From assembly GCF_965218685.1 (NCBI RefSeq), contig NZ_OZ244657.1:1798001-1862000 (forward strand): a stretch of DNA of 64,000 bases, written 5' to 3'. The notes under the pieces were generated by a model that was not told the DNA's origin, did no database searches, and saw nothing but the letters and a program-made list of their open reading frames with translations. Source of the stretch: Thalassobius sp965218685. GTDB taxonomy: Bacteria; Pseudomonadota; Alphaproteobacteria; Rhodobacterales; Rhodobacteraceae. A program made the translations under genes and the position numbers. This document shows, piece after piece, positions 24,566-33,060 of the stretch; positions within the stretch are counted from its first letter, which is position 1; each line of letters opens with the position of its first letter.

Positions 24566-26062
24566 GTGCGTCGCCTGCTGCCAATTTTGCGCTTGCTGGC
24601 GCTGATGGCTTTGGGCGCGGTCGCAGGTCTGGGGCAGGCTCCGTTCGGGTTGTGGCTATTGACCATGGCGGGATTTGGCGTGGCCGCGATCTTGCTAAGG
24701 CGCGCAGTTTCGTGGAAGCGGGCCGCGTGGCTGGGTTGGGCCATGGGCACGGGCTATTTCGCGCTGTCGCTGGTGTGGATCGTGCAGCCCTTTCTTGTGG
24801 ATCCGCTGCGTCATGGCTGGATGGCGCCCTTTGCGCTGGTGCTGATGGCGGGTGGATTGGCGCTGCTCTGGGCGCTGGGTTTCGCTGTTGCCCATGCTGC
24901 GGGGCGGGGCGTGCTGGCGCTGGCCGGGGCTTTGGGTTTGGCCGAGATTCTGCGCGCGTATATTTTCACAGGTTTCCCTTGGGCTCTTTCGGGGCATGTA
25001 CTGACCGATACCCCTTTGGCCCAGATGGCTGTGTGGGGCGGCGCGCATGGGCTGGGCCTGTTCGTGATGTTGGGCGCTGCTGTGCTGGCAGGTCTTTGGC
25101 ACCGGCAATGGTTCAGCGCGACCTTGGCAGTGGCTGCGTTGACGGGGGCGTGGGTCTGGGGGGCTGCGCGGCTGCAGATGCACGCGGTGGCCGACAACGG
25201 CCCGGTGCTTCGGCTGATCCAACCCAATGCGCCACAGCATCAGAAGTGGGATCCTGCATTTACACCTGTTTTTTTCCAGCGCCAGATCAGCTTCACCGCC
25301 GAGGATTCCGGCAAAGGGCGGCCCGATCTGATCGTCTGGCCCGAAACCGCTGTGCCGCTTGCATTGGAAGACGCAGGCCTGGTTTTCGAACATATCGCTC
25401 AGGCCGCGCATGCGCCGGTTCTGTTGGGCATTCAGCGGTTCGAGGGCGCGCGGATGTTCAACTCGGCCGTTCTGCTGGGGGCCGACGGGGTGCCCGGTCA
25501 GATCTATGACAAACACCACCTTGTCCCGTTCGGAGAATACATCCCCCTTGGCGATGCGTTGTCTGACTTTGGGCTGCGGGGGTTGGCGGCGCGGGATGGA
25601 AATGGCTTTGCCGCGGGGCCGGGTCCACGTCTGATGAACTTGGGCGAACAGATTGGCCAGGCGTTGCCGCTGATCTGCTATGAGGCTGTCTTTCCCAACG
25701 ACATAAACGCCGCCACGGACCGGCCGGCGCTGCTGCTGCAGATCACCAATGATGCGTGGTTCGGGACGTTTTCCGGGCCCTATCAGCACCTGGCCCAAGC
25801 CCGTCTGCGCGCCATTGAACAGGGCCTTCCGCTGGCCCGCGCGGCCAACACCGGCGTGTCAGCGATGATTGATCCGTTGGGGCGTATTACCGCTCAGATC
25901 GGGTTGGGGCAGGCTGGATACGTGGACGCGGTACTGCCCGCACCGGGCCTTGACACGCTGTATCGCCAAACCGGGGACTGGGGCGTTTTGGCTGTGTGCT
26001 GGTTGCTTCTTGTTGGCGCGGCGCTAGCTCGGTTTGGACCAATGCGAGCAAAACCCCGTTGA
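24566..26062 (+). CDS. lnt: Apolipoprotein N-acyltransferase Lnt
   Basis: This inner-membrane enzyme adds the third acyl chain to lipoproteins. It has 498 residues with about six N-terminal membrane helices (1-195), then a periplasmic nitrilase domain. The Glu-Lys-Cys triad shows in WPETAVP, YDKHHLVPFGEY and LICYEAVF. The start is GTG at 24566, 3 bases after the ybeX stop, so it is coupled. The C-terminal helix near residue 475 completes the fold. Confidence 0.94.
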   Translation: MRRLLPILRLLALMALGAVAGLGQAPFGLWLLTMAGFGVAAILLRRAVSWKRAAWLGWAMGTGYFALSLVWIVQPFLVDPLRHGWMAPFALVLMAGGLALLWALGFAVAHAAGRGVLALAGALGLAEILRAYIFTGFPWALSGHVLTDTPLAQMAVWGGAHGLGLFVMLGAAVLAGLWHRQWFSATLAVAALTGAWVWGAARLQMHAVADNGPVLRLIQPNAPQHQKWDPAFTPVFFQRQISFTAEDSGKGRPDLIVWPETAVPLALEDAGLVFEHIAQAAHAPVLLGIQRFEGARMFNSAVLLGADGVPGQIYDKHHLVPFGEYIPLGDALSDFGLRGLAARDGNGFAAGPGPRLMNLGEQIGQALPLICYEAVFPNDINAATDRPALLLQITNDAWFGTFSGPYQHLAQARLRAIEQGLPLARAANTGVSAMIDPLGRITAQIGLGQAGYVDAVLPAPGLDTLYRQTGDWGVLAVCWLLLVGAALARFGPMRAKPR

Positions 26063-26099
26063 CCCCGGACTCGGCTACGCGTAACGAAGAGGTATTCCC

Positions 26100-26150
26100 T
26101 GTCACAACGGCTTCCTGACGTGGCGGGCAGACACCAATGGAGCACTTTTC
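26100..26150 (+). promoter_or_regulatory. SAM/SAH riboswitch in the metK leader
   Basis: The segment contains TCACAACGGCTTCCTGACG and then GGAGCA at 26139-26144, matching the conserved core of the Rhodobacterales SAM/SAH class. The P1 stem forms between TGTCAC (26100-26105) and GTGGCG (26120-26125) with two G-U pairs. The CTTCC loop can pair with the GGAGC ribosome-binding segment as a pseudoknot, hiding it when ligand is bound. The ATG of metK follows 6 bases after GGAGCA, so control is at translation start. Confidence 0.9.
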
Positions 26151-27332
26151 ATGTCCCGACAGAACTACATCTTTACTTCCGAATCCGTTTCGGAAGGACA
26201 CCCTGATAAGGTTTGCGACCGGATTTCCGACGCCGTGCTGGATGCCTTTCTGGCTCAGGAACCCGAGGCGCGTGTCGCCTGCGAGACATTCGCCACCACC
26301 AATCGCGTGGTGATCGGTGGCGAGGTCGGCCTGTCGGACCAGTCCAAGCTGACCGAATCCATGGGCAAGATCGACCAGATCGCCCGCGATTGCATCCGCG
26401 ACATCGGGTATGAACAGGACAAGTTCCACTGGAAAACGGTTGAGATCACCAACCTGCTGCACGAACAATCTGCGCATATTGCCCAGGGCGTCGATGCCGC
26501 CGAAAACAAGGACGAAGGCGCGGGCGATCAGGGCATCATGTTCGGCTATGCGACGACGGAAACGCCTGATCTGATGCCAGCCCCCATCCAGTATTCCCAC
26601 GCGATCCTGCGCCGTTTGGCCGAGGCGCGGAAATCCGGCGCTGAACCGACCCTGCGCCCGGACGCGAAATCTCAGCTTTCGGTGCGGTACGAGAATGGCA
26701 AACCCGTTGGCGTCAGCTCGATCGTGTTGTCCACGCAACATGCGGATGAAAGCCAAAGCAGCGATGACATCCGCGCAATTGTCGAACCCTACATTCGCGA
26801 GGTTCTGCCCGAGGGCTGGATCGACGCCGAAACCGTTTGGCACGTGAACCCGACCGGCAAATTCGTGATCGGCGGCCCCGATGGTGACGCGGGTCTGACC
26901 GGGCGCAAGATCATCGTGGATACCTATGGCGGCGCGGCCCCGCATGGCGGTGGTGCGTTCTCGGGCAAGGATCCGACCAAGGTGGACCGCTCGGCCGCCT
27001 ATGCGGCGCGTTATCTGGCCAAGAACGTGGTTGCCGCAGGCCTTGCCGATCGCTGCACCATTCAGCTGAGCTATGCCATCGGCGTGTCGCACCCGCTGTC
27101 GATTTATGCCGATCTGCACGGCACCGGAATCGTCCCCGAGGCCCTGATTGAGACTGCGATCCCCAAGGTCATGGACCTGACCCCGCGTGGGATCCGCACG
27201 CATCTGAGCCTGAACAAGCCCATCTATCAGCGCACCGCGGCCTATGGTCATTTCGGCCGTAAACCGGATGCGGATGGTGGGTTTTCCTGGGAAAACACCG
27301 ATCTGGGCGCAGCGCTGAAGGCCGCGCTGTAA
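26151..27332 (+). CDS. metK: S-adenosylmethionine synthetase
   Basis: This enzyme makes SAM from methionine and ATP. It has 393 residues with the N-terminal FTSESVSEGHPDKVCDRISDAVLD, the GEGAGDQG-type loop (DEGAGDQGIMFGYA) and the C-terminal GGGAFSGKDPTKVDRSAAYAARY. It is complete. It is preceded by a SAM/SAH riboswitch that covers its ribosome-binding site, giving feedback control. trmB, a SAM-using methyltransferase gene, follows. Confidence 0.98.
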   Translation: MSRQNYIFTSESVSEGHPDKVCDRISDAVLDAFLAQEPEARVACETFATTNRVVIGGEVGLSDQSKLTESMGKIDQIARDCIRDIGYEQDKFHWKTVEITNLLHEQSAHIAQGVDAAENKDEGAGDQGIMFGYATTETPDLMPAPIQYSHAILRRLAEARKSGAEPTLRPDAKSQLSVRYENGKPVGVSSIVLSTQHADESQSSDDIRAIVEPYIREVLPEGWIDAETVWHVNPTGKFVIGGPDGDAGLTGRKIIVDTYGGAAPHGGGAFSGKDPTKVDRSAAYAARYLAKNVVAAGLADRCTIQLSYAIGVSHPLSIYADLHGTGIVPEALIETAIPKVMDLTPRGIRTHLSLNKPIYQRTAAYGHFGRKPDADGGFSWENTDLGAALKAAL

Positions 27333-27394
27333 CCTGTCGGTTTGATGACGCCGCCTATTGATCCGCCGCGCCAGCCACGTTACACGGCGCGGCG

Positions 27395-28108
27395 ATGACA
27401 CAGGATAAACACCCCTCTGGCGCCCCGTGGCGCAACTTCTATGGCCGTTTCAAGGGCAAAGGCCTGCGCGACAGCCAACAGCGCTATCTGGACGAGGACC
27501 TGGCCAAGCTTTCGCCCGGTCCAGTCAGCTGGGAAGACAACCCCGAGCGAACAAAACTGGACCTGAACCAGATTTTCGGCGACCGCGATGTCTGGCTTGA
27601 GATCGGTTTTGGCGGCGGTGAACATATGGTGCATCAGGCCGAGCAGAACCCCGGTGTCGGCTTCATCGGCTGCGAGCCCTATATCAACGGCGTCGCCATG
27701 CTGCTGGGCAAAATCCGTGATGCGGGCTGTGATAACATCCGCATTCACCCCGGTGATGCGCGCGATATGTTTGACGTGCTGCCTGAACAGTCGATCAGCC
27801 GCGCTTTTCTGCTGTATCCCGACCCGTGGCCCAAGAAACGGCATCATCGACGCCGCTTTGTCACACCCGAGCATCTGCAGCCGTTGCACCGTGTCCTAAA
27901 GCCCGGTGCGATTTTCCGCGTGGCCACCGACATACCCGATTATGTGCGCCAAACCCTGGAAGAGGTGCCAAAGGCGGGCTTCGAATGGCTGGCCGAACGC
28001 CCCGCTGATTGGCGCGAGCCCTGGGGTGACTGGATCTCGACCCGCTATGAGCAAAAAGCCCTGCGCGAGGGGCGCACGCCGCATTACCTGACCTTCGTGC
28101 GTCGCTAA
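27395..28108 (+). CDS. trmB: tRNA (guanine-N7)-methyltransferase TrmB
   Basis: This SAM-dependent enzyme forms m7G46 in tRNA. It has 237 residues with the Rossmann motif LEIGFGGGEHMVHQA, the EPYINGVAMLL segment and the TrmB signature DPWPKKRHHRRRF. The basic N-terminus (FYGRFKGKGL) is usual for the family. It lies 62 bases after metK in the same direction, a sensible pairing of SAM supply and use. Confidence 0.95.
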   Translation: MTQDKHPSGAPWRNFYGRFKGKGLRDSQQRYLDEDLAKLSPGPVSWEDNPERTKLDLNQIFGDRDVWLEIGFGGGEHMVHQAEQNPGVGFIGCEPYINGVAMLLGKIRDAGCDNIRIHPGDARDMFDVLPEQSISRAFLLYPDPWPKKRHHRRRFVTPEHLQPLHRVLKPGAIFRVATDIPDYVRQTLEEVPKAGFEWLAERPADWREPWGDWISTRYEQKALREGRTPHYLTFVRR

Positions 28109-28153
28109 GCGAATTGTGCTATCTCTCCGGGTATTCATACCGGAGGGATTCTC

Positions 28154-29233
28154 GTGCCAGATATTCGTATCACCAATTGCCATGTGCACACATTTACCAC
28201 CCGGCACGTGCCGGTTAGCTATCCCTTTGCCTTTCTGCGCCCCTTGAAGAAGGTCCCGCAACTGGTGCGGTTTATCGCATGGGTTCTGGCGATGTTGGGG
28301 CAGCATCCCTTGGCCGAGAAAGTCCGGCGGCTGTATGATTTCCAGAAAGAAGCCGCGGCTCCTGACCAGAAAGCCGTTTTGCGGAACCTGCAGCGGCATT
28401 ACCCGTCGAACACGCGCTATGTGGTATTGCCCATGGACCTAAGCGCTATCGGCCATGGGGCGCCGCCCGTGTCGTTGCCGGACCAGCATGACGAGCTGTC
28501 GCGCCTGTCCCATGACCCCGAAGTCGGCGCCTCGGTCATTCCCTTTGCCACCATCGACCCGCGCGCCGATCCCCAAGCCACAGAGCTGGCCCGCGCCCTG
28601 GACGATCTGCATTTCAAGGGCGTGAAAATCTATCCTCGTCTTGGATTTGCCCCCGATGATCCGGTGTTGATGGAACGCGTCTACCCCAAGATGCAGGCCG
28701 AAAACCTGCCGCTGATGACCCATTGTTCGCGAGGGGGCGTGCAGGGGCGCGACACTACGGATTATATGGCCAACCGCTTTACCGACCCGCGCGCCTATCT
28801 GCCGGTGATGCAGAAATTCCCTGACTTGCGAATCTGTCTGGCACATTTCGGGGGGCAGTATGACTGGAAATCCTACGTTAAGGCGGGGCCGGACTATGAC
28901 CGCGCCGAAAACTGGCAGGTGCAGATCCGCAAAATGATCGGATCGGGTGATTATCCGGGGCTTTGGACGGATATTTCCTACACGCTGTTTCATTTCGAGG
29001 ATTACATCCCCTTCCTGCGCCTGTTCCTGACCGCAGACACCGAGGCTGGGGAACGCCTGCGCGCCCGCACCCTGTTCGGATCCGATTTCTATATGACCCG
29101 GCAAGAGGCGCTGTCTGAAAAGGCCGTGTGCTTTCGCTTGCGCAATGCTTTGGGCGAGGAGATTTTCCGCCAGATCGCCGAGGAAAACCCCCGCATCTGG
29201 CTGGGTGAAATTACAGAACCCACCCGCAGCTGA
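28154..29233 (+). CDS. Amidohydrolase-family protein (amidohydrolase 2 type)
   Basis: This TIM-barrel protein of 359 residues shows metal-site motifs: NCHVHTF at the N-terminus, a lysine-containing FKGVKIYP, LMTHCSRGG, CLAHFGG and a C-terminal LFGSDFYM with the acidic residue. These fit the amidohydrolase-2 superfamily (decarboxylases and hydrolases). The substrate is not evident. The start is GTG at 28154 with GGAGGG upstream. Confidence 0.82.
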   Translation: MPDIRITNCHVHTFTTRHVPVSYPFAFLRPLKKVPQLVRFIAWVLAMLGQHPLAEKVRRLYDFQKEAAAPDQKAVLRNLQRHYPSNTRYVVLPMDLSAIGHGAPPVSLPDQHDELSRLSHDPEVGASVIPFATIDPRADPQATELARALDDLHFKGVKIYPRLGFAPDDPVLMERVYPKMQAENLPLMTHCSRGGVQGRDTTDYMANRFTDPRAYLPVMQKFPDLRICLAHFGGQYDWKSYVKAGPDYDRAENWQVQIRKMIGSGDYPGLWTDISYTLFHFEDYIPFLRLFLTADTEAGERLRARTLFGSDFYMTRQEALSEKAVCFRLRNALGEEIFRQIAEENPRIWLGEITEPTRS

Positions 29234-29306
29234 GCGCGTGGCCCAAAGCCCATGGACCGGCAGGGCAGGGTGGGGTAAGAGGCCCTAACAGATCAAGGAG
29301 ATGCAC

Positions 29307-30653
29307 ATGTCCGGCCACGGCACCCCTATTCCCATGAGCTCCAGCGCCTGCGGTCCCCTGACCGGTCAGGCGGATGTTCCGGGTGACAAGTCCATCTCGC
29401 ACCGCTCGATCATTCTGGGCGCCATGGCCATCGGGGAAACCAAGGTCACCGGCCTGCTGGAGGGCGAGGACGTGCTGGACACCGCCAAGGCCATGCGCGC
29501 CTTTGGCGCCGAGGTAACCCGGGACGAGGACGGCACCTGGCATATCCACGGCGTCGGTGTGGGCGGCTTTGCCGAGCCCGAAAACGTGATTGATTGCGGC
29601 AACTCGGGCACCGGAGTGCGACTGATTATGGGCTGCATGGCGACCTCGCCCATCACCGCAACATTCACCGGCGATGCCAGCCTGAACAAGCGCCCAATGG
29701 CGCGTGTTACCGATCCGATCGCCCTGTTTGGCGCGCAGTCCGTGGGCCGTTCGGGCGGGCGCTTGCCGATGACCATTGTCGGCGCGGAAAATCCAGTGCC
29801 CGTGCGCTATGTGGTGCCCGTGCCCTCGGCTCAGGTGAAATCAGCGGTGCTGCTGGCGGGGCTGAACGCACCCGGCGAAACCGTGGTGATCGAAAAAGAG
29901 GCCACCCGCGATCACACCGAACGGATGCTGGCCGGTTTCGGTGCCCAGATCACCACCGAGGTCACGGACGAGGGCCGCGTTATCACCCTGACCGGCCGCC
30001 CCGAGCTGAAGCCCCAAACCATCATCGTACCTCGCGATCCCTCCAGCGCGGCTTTCCCGGTGTGTGCGGCGATCATCACGCCCGGCTCGGACGTGCTGGT
30101 ACCCAACATTGGCCTGAACCCCACCCGCGCGGGCCTGTTCTATACCCTACAGGACATGGGCGCGGACCTGACCTTTGAAAACATGCGCGAAGAGGGCGGG
30201 GAGCCCGTCGCCGATCTGCGCGCGAAATTCTCGCCCGACCTGAAGGGGATTGAGGTGCCGCCCGAACGCGCCGCCAGCATGATCGACGAATACCCGATTC
30301 TGTCCGTGGTCGCCGCCTATGCCCATGGCGATACGGTGATGCGCGGCGTCAAAGAGCTTCGCGTGAAGGAATCCGACCGGATCGAGGCGATGGCCAGCGG
30401 TTTGCGCCTGAACGGGGTCGAGGTCGAGGACGGCCCCGATTGGTGGATCGTCAAGGGCCGCGGCCACGGTAACGTGCCCGGCGGCGCCACCTGCGCCAGC
30501 CATTTGGATCACCGCATCGCCATGTCCTTTCTGGTGATGGGCATGGCCAGCCAGAACCCCGTCAGCGTCGATGACGGCGGCCCGATCGCCACGTCCTTCC
30601 CCATCTTCGAGGGGCTGATGGCCGATTTGGGCGCAAAGATCGAGCGTTCGTGA
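29307..30653 (+). CDS. aroA: 3-phosphoshikimate 1-carboxyvinyltransferase (EPSP synthase)
   Basis: This is the sixth step of the shikimate pathway. It has 448 residues with the N-terminal GDKSISHRSI, the central GNSGTGVRL and the C-terminal EYPILSVVAAYAHG and DHRIAMSFLVMG. The sequence ASLNKRPMARV is present. The ATG at 29307 is preferred because AAGGAG lies 6 bases upstream; the ATG at 29301 directly abuts it. The stop overlaps the next gene, so the two are coupled. Confidence 0.97.
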   Translation: MSGHGTPIPMSSSACGPLTGQADVPGDKSISHRSIILGAMAIGETKVTGLLEGEDVLDTAKAMRAFGAEVTRDEDGTWHIHGVGVGGFAEPENVIDCGNSGTGVRLIMGCMATSPITATFTGDASLNKRPMARVTDPIALFGAQSVGRSGGRLPMTIVGAENPVPVRYVVPVPSAQVKSAVLLAGLNAPGETVVIEKEATRDHTERMLAGFGAQITTEVTDEGRVITLTGRPELKPQTIIVPRDPSSAAFPVCAAIITPGSDVLVPNIGLNPTRAGLFYTLQDMGADLTFENMREEGGEPVADLRAKFSPDLKGIEVPPERAASMIDEYPILSVVAAYAHGDTVMRGVKELRVKESDRIEAMASGLRLNGVEVEDGPDWWIVKGRGHGNVPGGATCASHLDHRIAMSFLVMGMASQNPVSVDDGGPIATSFPIFEGLMADLGAKIERS

Positions 30654-31150
30654 TGACTGGCGCCCGCAAGGCTTGGTGGGCGCTGACCTTGGTGACGGTC
30701 GCGGTCTATGTGGTGCTGGTGTCCGTGGGGCAGATGCATCTGGACACGGGCGATGGTCAACAACCCTTTGATCTGCGGGTACTGGGCTATTCTGCTGCCG
30801 AGGCGCAGGCCTATCTGGATGCGCTTCATCCCGTGCAAGTCACGTTCTACGGCGGAATTTTGCGGCTGCTGGACACCGCCTTTCCGATGCTTTTCGGGCT
30901 GTGGCTTTTCCTGTCGGCCCGCGCTTTGGACGTGCGCCCACATGTTCTGATTTGGCTGGGGCCCGCCTACGCCTTGGCAGATTTGACCGAAAACGCTTTG
31001 ATCGCGCAGATATTGAAATGGCACGAGGCTCAGGTGCCCGCGGATCTGGTTGTTTGGGCCAGTGCGGCGACACAGGCCAAGTTTGTCCTGCTGGCCGTGA
31101 CTTTGATCCTGCTGGGCCGCGCCGGGCTGAAGCGCTGGAAAGGCGCCTAG
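30653..31150 (+). CDS. Small integral membrane protein, function unknown
   Basis: The product is not recognised. It has 165 residues and four hydrophobic segments (about 8-27, 65-87, 98-117 and 135-158), with short loops and a conserved-looking ADLTENALI in the third helix. The ATG overlaps the aroA stop as TGATG, showing translational coupling. It sits between aroA and cmk, whose order is common in proteobacteria, so this protein is inserted in a conserved pair. Confidence 0.75.
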   Translation: MTGARKAWWALTLVTVAVYVVLVSVGQMHLDTGDGQQPFDLRVLGYSAAEAQAYLDALHPVQVTFYGGILRLLDTAFPMLFGLWLFLSARALDVRPHVLIWLGPAYALADLTENALIAQILKWHEAQVPADLVVWASAATQAKFVLLAVTLILLGRAGLKRWKGA

Positions 31151-31251
31151 GGGGTGGGAACGGCGCTGGAAACCGGGCAGGTTCACGCGTAAAAGACCGA
31201 GGCAATATAACCGCCCCAAGGCCGGATGGCCCCCCGAACCAGGAGATTTGC

Positions 31252-31866
31252 ATGCCCTTTACCATAGCCATCGACGGACCTGCAGCGGCAGGCAAGGGCA
31301 CGATCTCCAAGGCGGTCGCAGCGCATTTCGGCTTTGCGCATCTGGACACGGGACTTTTGTACCGGGCGGTTGGGGCCAAGACCCTGAAAGGGGTCGACGC
31401 GATCCAGGCCGCCCGCGCGTTGACGCCCAAGGACCTTGAGGATGACAGCCTGCGCACGCCCGAGGTGGCTCAGGCCGCCAGCAAGGTTGCCGTCATCGCC
31501 GAGGTGCGCGCCGCTCTGGTGGATTTCCAGCGTGCCTTTGCGCAACGCTCGGGCGGGGCGGTTCTGGACGGGCGCGATATCGGTACCGTGATCTGTCCTG
31601 ATGCCCCGGCCAAGCTGTTCGTCACCGCCAGCGCCGAGGTGCGCGCCGAACGCCGGTTTCGCGAGCTTGAGGGCAAAGGTCACCAGACCTCGTTTGCTGA
31701 TGTTTTGGCCGATGTCATTGCCCGCGACGAAAGGGACATGAACCGTGCCGAGGCGCCCTTGAAACCCGCCCAGGATGCCGTCACCATCGACACATCCACG
31801 CTGACCATTGAAAAGGCCGTCGCCGCGGCCATCGACGTTATTGATCAAAAACGGAAAGACGCATGA
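31252..31866 (+). CDS. cmk: Cytidylate kinase
   Basis: This enzyme phosphorylates CMP and dCMP. It has 204 residues with the P-loop IDGPAAAGKGTIS (about 7-19), the HLDTGLLYRAVG substrate segment, DGRDIGTVICP, and the lid RRFRELEGKG. A longer open frame upstream lacks family similarity, and the ATG at 31252 has AGGAG 6 bases before it. It lies just before rpsA, with one oxidoreductase gene between; cmk-rpsA-ihfB is an order conserved in many proteobacteria. Confidence 0.95.
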   Translation: MPFTIAIDGPAAAGKGTISKAVAAHFGFAHLDTGLLYRAVGAKTLKGVDAIQAARALTPKDLEDDSLRTPEVAQAASKVAVIAEVRAALVDFQRAFAQRSGGAVLDGRDIGTVICPDAPAKLFVTASAEVRAERRFRELEGKGHQTSFADVLADVIARDERDMNRAEAPLKPAQDAVTIDTSTLTIEKAVAAAIDVIDQKRKDA

Positions 31867-32861
31867 AACTTCGCACACTTGGTAAGAACGGCCCCGAAAT
31901 CTCGGCTTTGGGGATTGGGGCGATGTCCTTTTCGGAATTCTATGGCCCGACCACCGAAGAGAACTCTTTTGCCATCCTTTCGGCCGCGCTGGACGCTGGC
32001 GTGACCCACATCGACACGGCGAATGTTTATGGCATGGGCCGGTCTGAGCGCGCCATCGGTCAGTTCCTGAAGGACAACCCCGGCACGCGCGAGCAGTTCC
32101 ACATTGCCACCAAGGCCGCGATCACCAAGGACGAAAACGGCGATCGCTGCTTCAAGAACTCGCTTGAGCATCTGGAAAGCGAGCTGGACAAGAGCCTGGA
32201 GAAGCTGGGTGTTGACTGCGTTGACCTGTTTTATGTGCACCGTCGTCAGGCCGACATGCCGATCGAAGAGGTCGCCGGACACATGAATGTTCTGAAACAG
32301 AAGGGCAAGATCAAGGCAATCGGCCTGTCCGAGATCGCCCCCTATACCCTGCGCCGCGCGGCCACCGAGGCTCAGATCGACGCTGTGCAGAACGAATATT
32401 CGCTGGCCACGCGCCTGCCCGAAATGGGCTTGATCCAGGCCTGCGCCGAGGTTGGGGCCAGCCTTGTTGCTTTCTCGCCCGTGGGGCGCGCGCTGCTGAC
32501 TGACGATCCGATTCCACTGGAACGCATCCCCGAACTGGCCTTTTTGAAGGTGAACCCGCGCTTTATCGAGCCGAACTACAGCCTGAACCTGGCCGCCACC
32601 GACCCGCTGCGCGCCTATGCGGCTGAACTGGGCGTGCCCACCGCCGCGCTGGCCATCGCGTGGGTGCTGGCGCAGGGCGAACACATCATCGCCATCCCCG
32701 GCACGCGCTCGACCGGCCACTTTAACGAGTTGGTCACCGGCGCCAATCTGGACCTGACCGCCGAGCAGCTGGCCAAGATCGAAAAGATCCTGCCGGTCGG
32801 CTGGGCTTATGGCGACCGCTATAGTGTGGGTCAGAACGTCGGACCCGAGCGGTATTGCTAA
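31863..32861 (+). CDS. Aldo/keto reductase
   Basis: This NADPH-dependent oxidoreductase of 332 residues has a TIM-barrel fold. The tetrad region includes HIDTANVYGMGRSE (Asp and Tyr), a Lys in ATKAAITKD and the YVHRRQ His segment. The cofactor part IAIPGTRSTGHF lies near the C-terminus. It resembles the AKR13/YakC group. Its ATG overlaps the cmk stop by 4 bases. The hairpin-rich region before rpsA follows its stop. Confidence 0.9.
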   Translation: MKLRTLGKNGPEISALGIGAMSFSEFYGPTTEENSFAILSAALDAGVTHIDTANVYGMGRSERAIGQFLKDNPGTREQFHIATKAAITKDENGDRCFKNSLEHLESELDKSLEKLGVDCVDLFYVHRRQADMPIEEVAGHMNVLKQKGKIKAIGLSEIAPYTLRRAATEAQIDAVQNEYSLATRLPEMGLIQACAEVGASLVAFSPVGRALLTDDPIPLERIPELAFLKVNPRFIEPNYSLNLAATDPLRAYAAELGVPTAALAIAWVLAQGEHIIAIPGTRSTGHFNELVTGANLDLTAEQLAKIEKILPVGWAYGDRYSVGQNVGPERYC

Positions 32862-32868
32862 GCCGAAT

Positions 32869-32979
32869 CCCCTTGCCAACAAGGGGCGCAGCGTTTATAT
32901 GCGCCCCGTCGACAAGGCGATAATCGCCGCAAAGTAAAGAGATCGAGCAGGGTCGGAACCAACCGGCCCTCTTTGTTTT
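32869..32979 (+). promoter_or_regulatory. rpsA leader with three hairpins, two mutually exclusive
   Basis: Hairpin 1 is CCCCTTG (32869-32875) with CAAGGGG (32880-32886). Hairpin 2 is GGGGCGCA (32883-32890) with TGCGCCCC (32900-32907). They share the bases 32883-32886, so only one can form at a time. Hairpin 3 is AGGGTCGG (32949-32956) with CCGGCCCT (32963-32970), followed by CTTTGTTTT, which looks like an intrinsic terminator. The region lies between the reductase stop and rpsA. It may end the upstream transcript or act as a leader that regulates rpsA. Confidence 0.55.
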
Positions 32980-33060
32980 GCGCCTCGCCCTGACCAAACC
33001 AAGACCGGCGGAGACAACCGCTCGGCCCGCAAAAACGTTTTGAAAAGGAATGAAAGCCAC

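Noticed and set aside
25887..27401. Reverse-strand open frame of 504 codons across metK
   Set aside because: It is antisense to metK and its riboswitch; there is no ribosome site and no recognisable motif.
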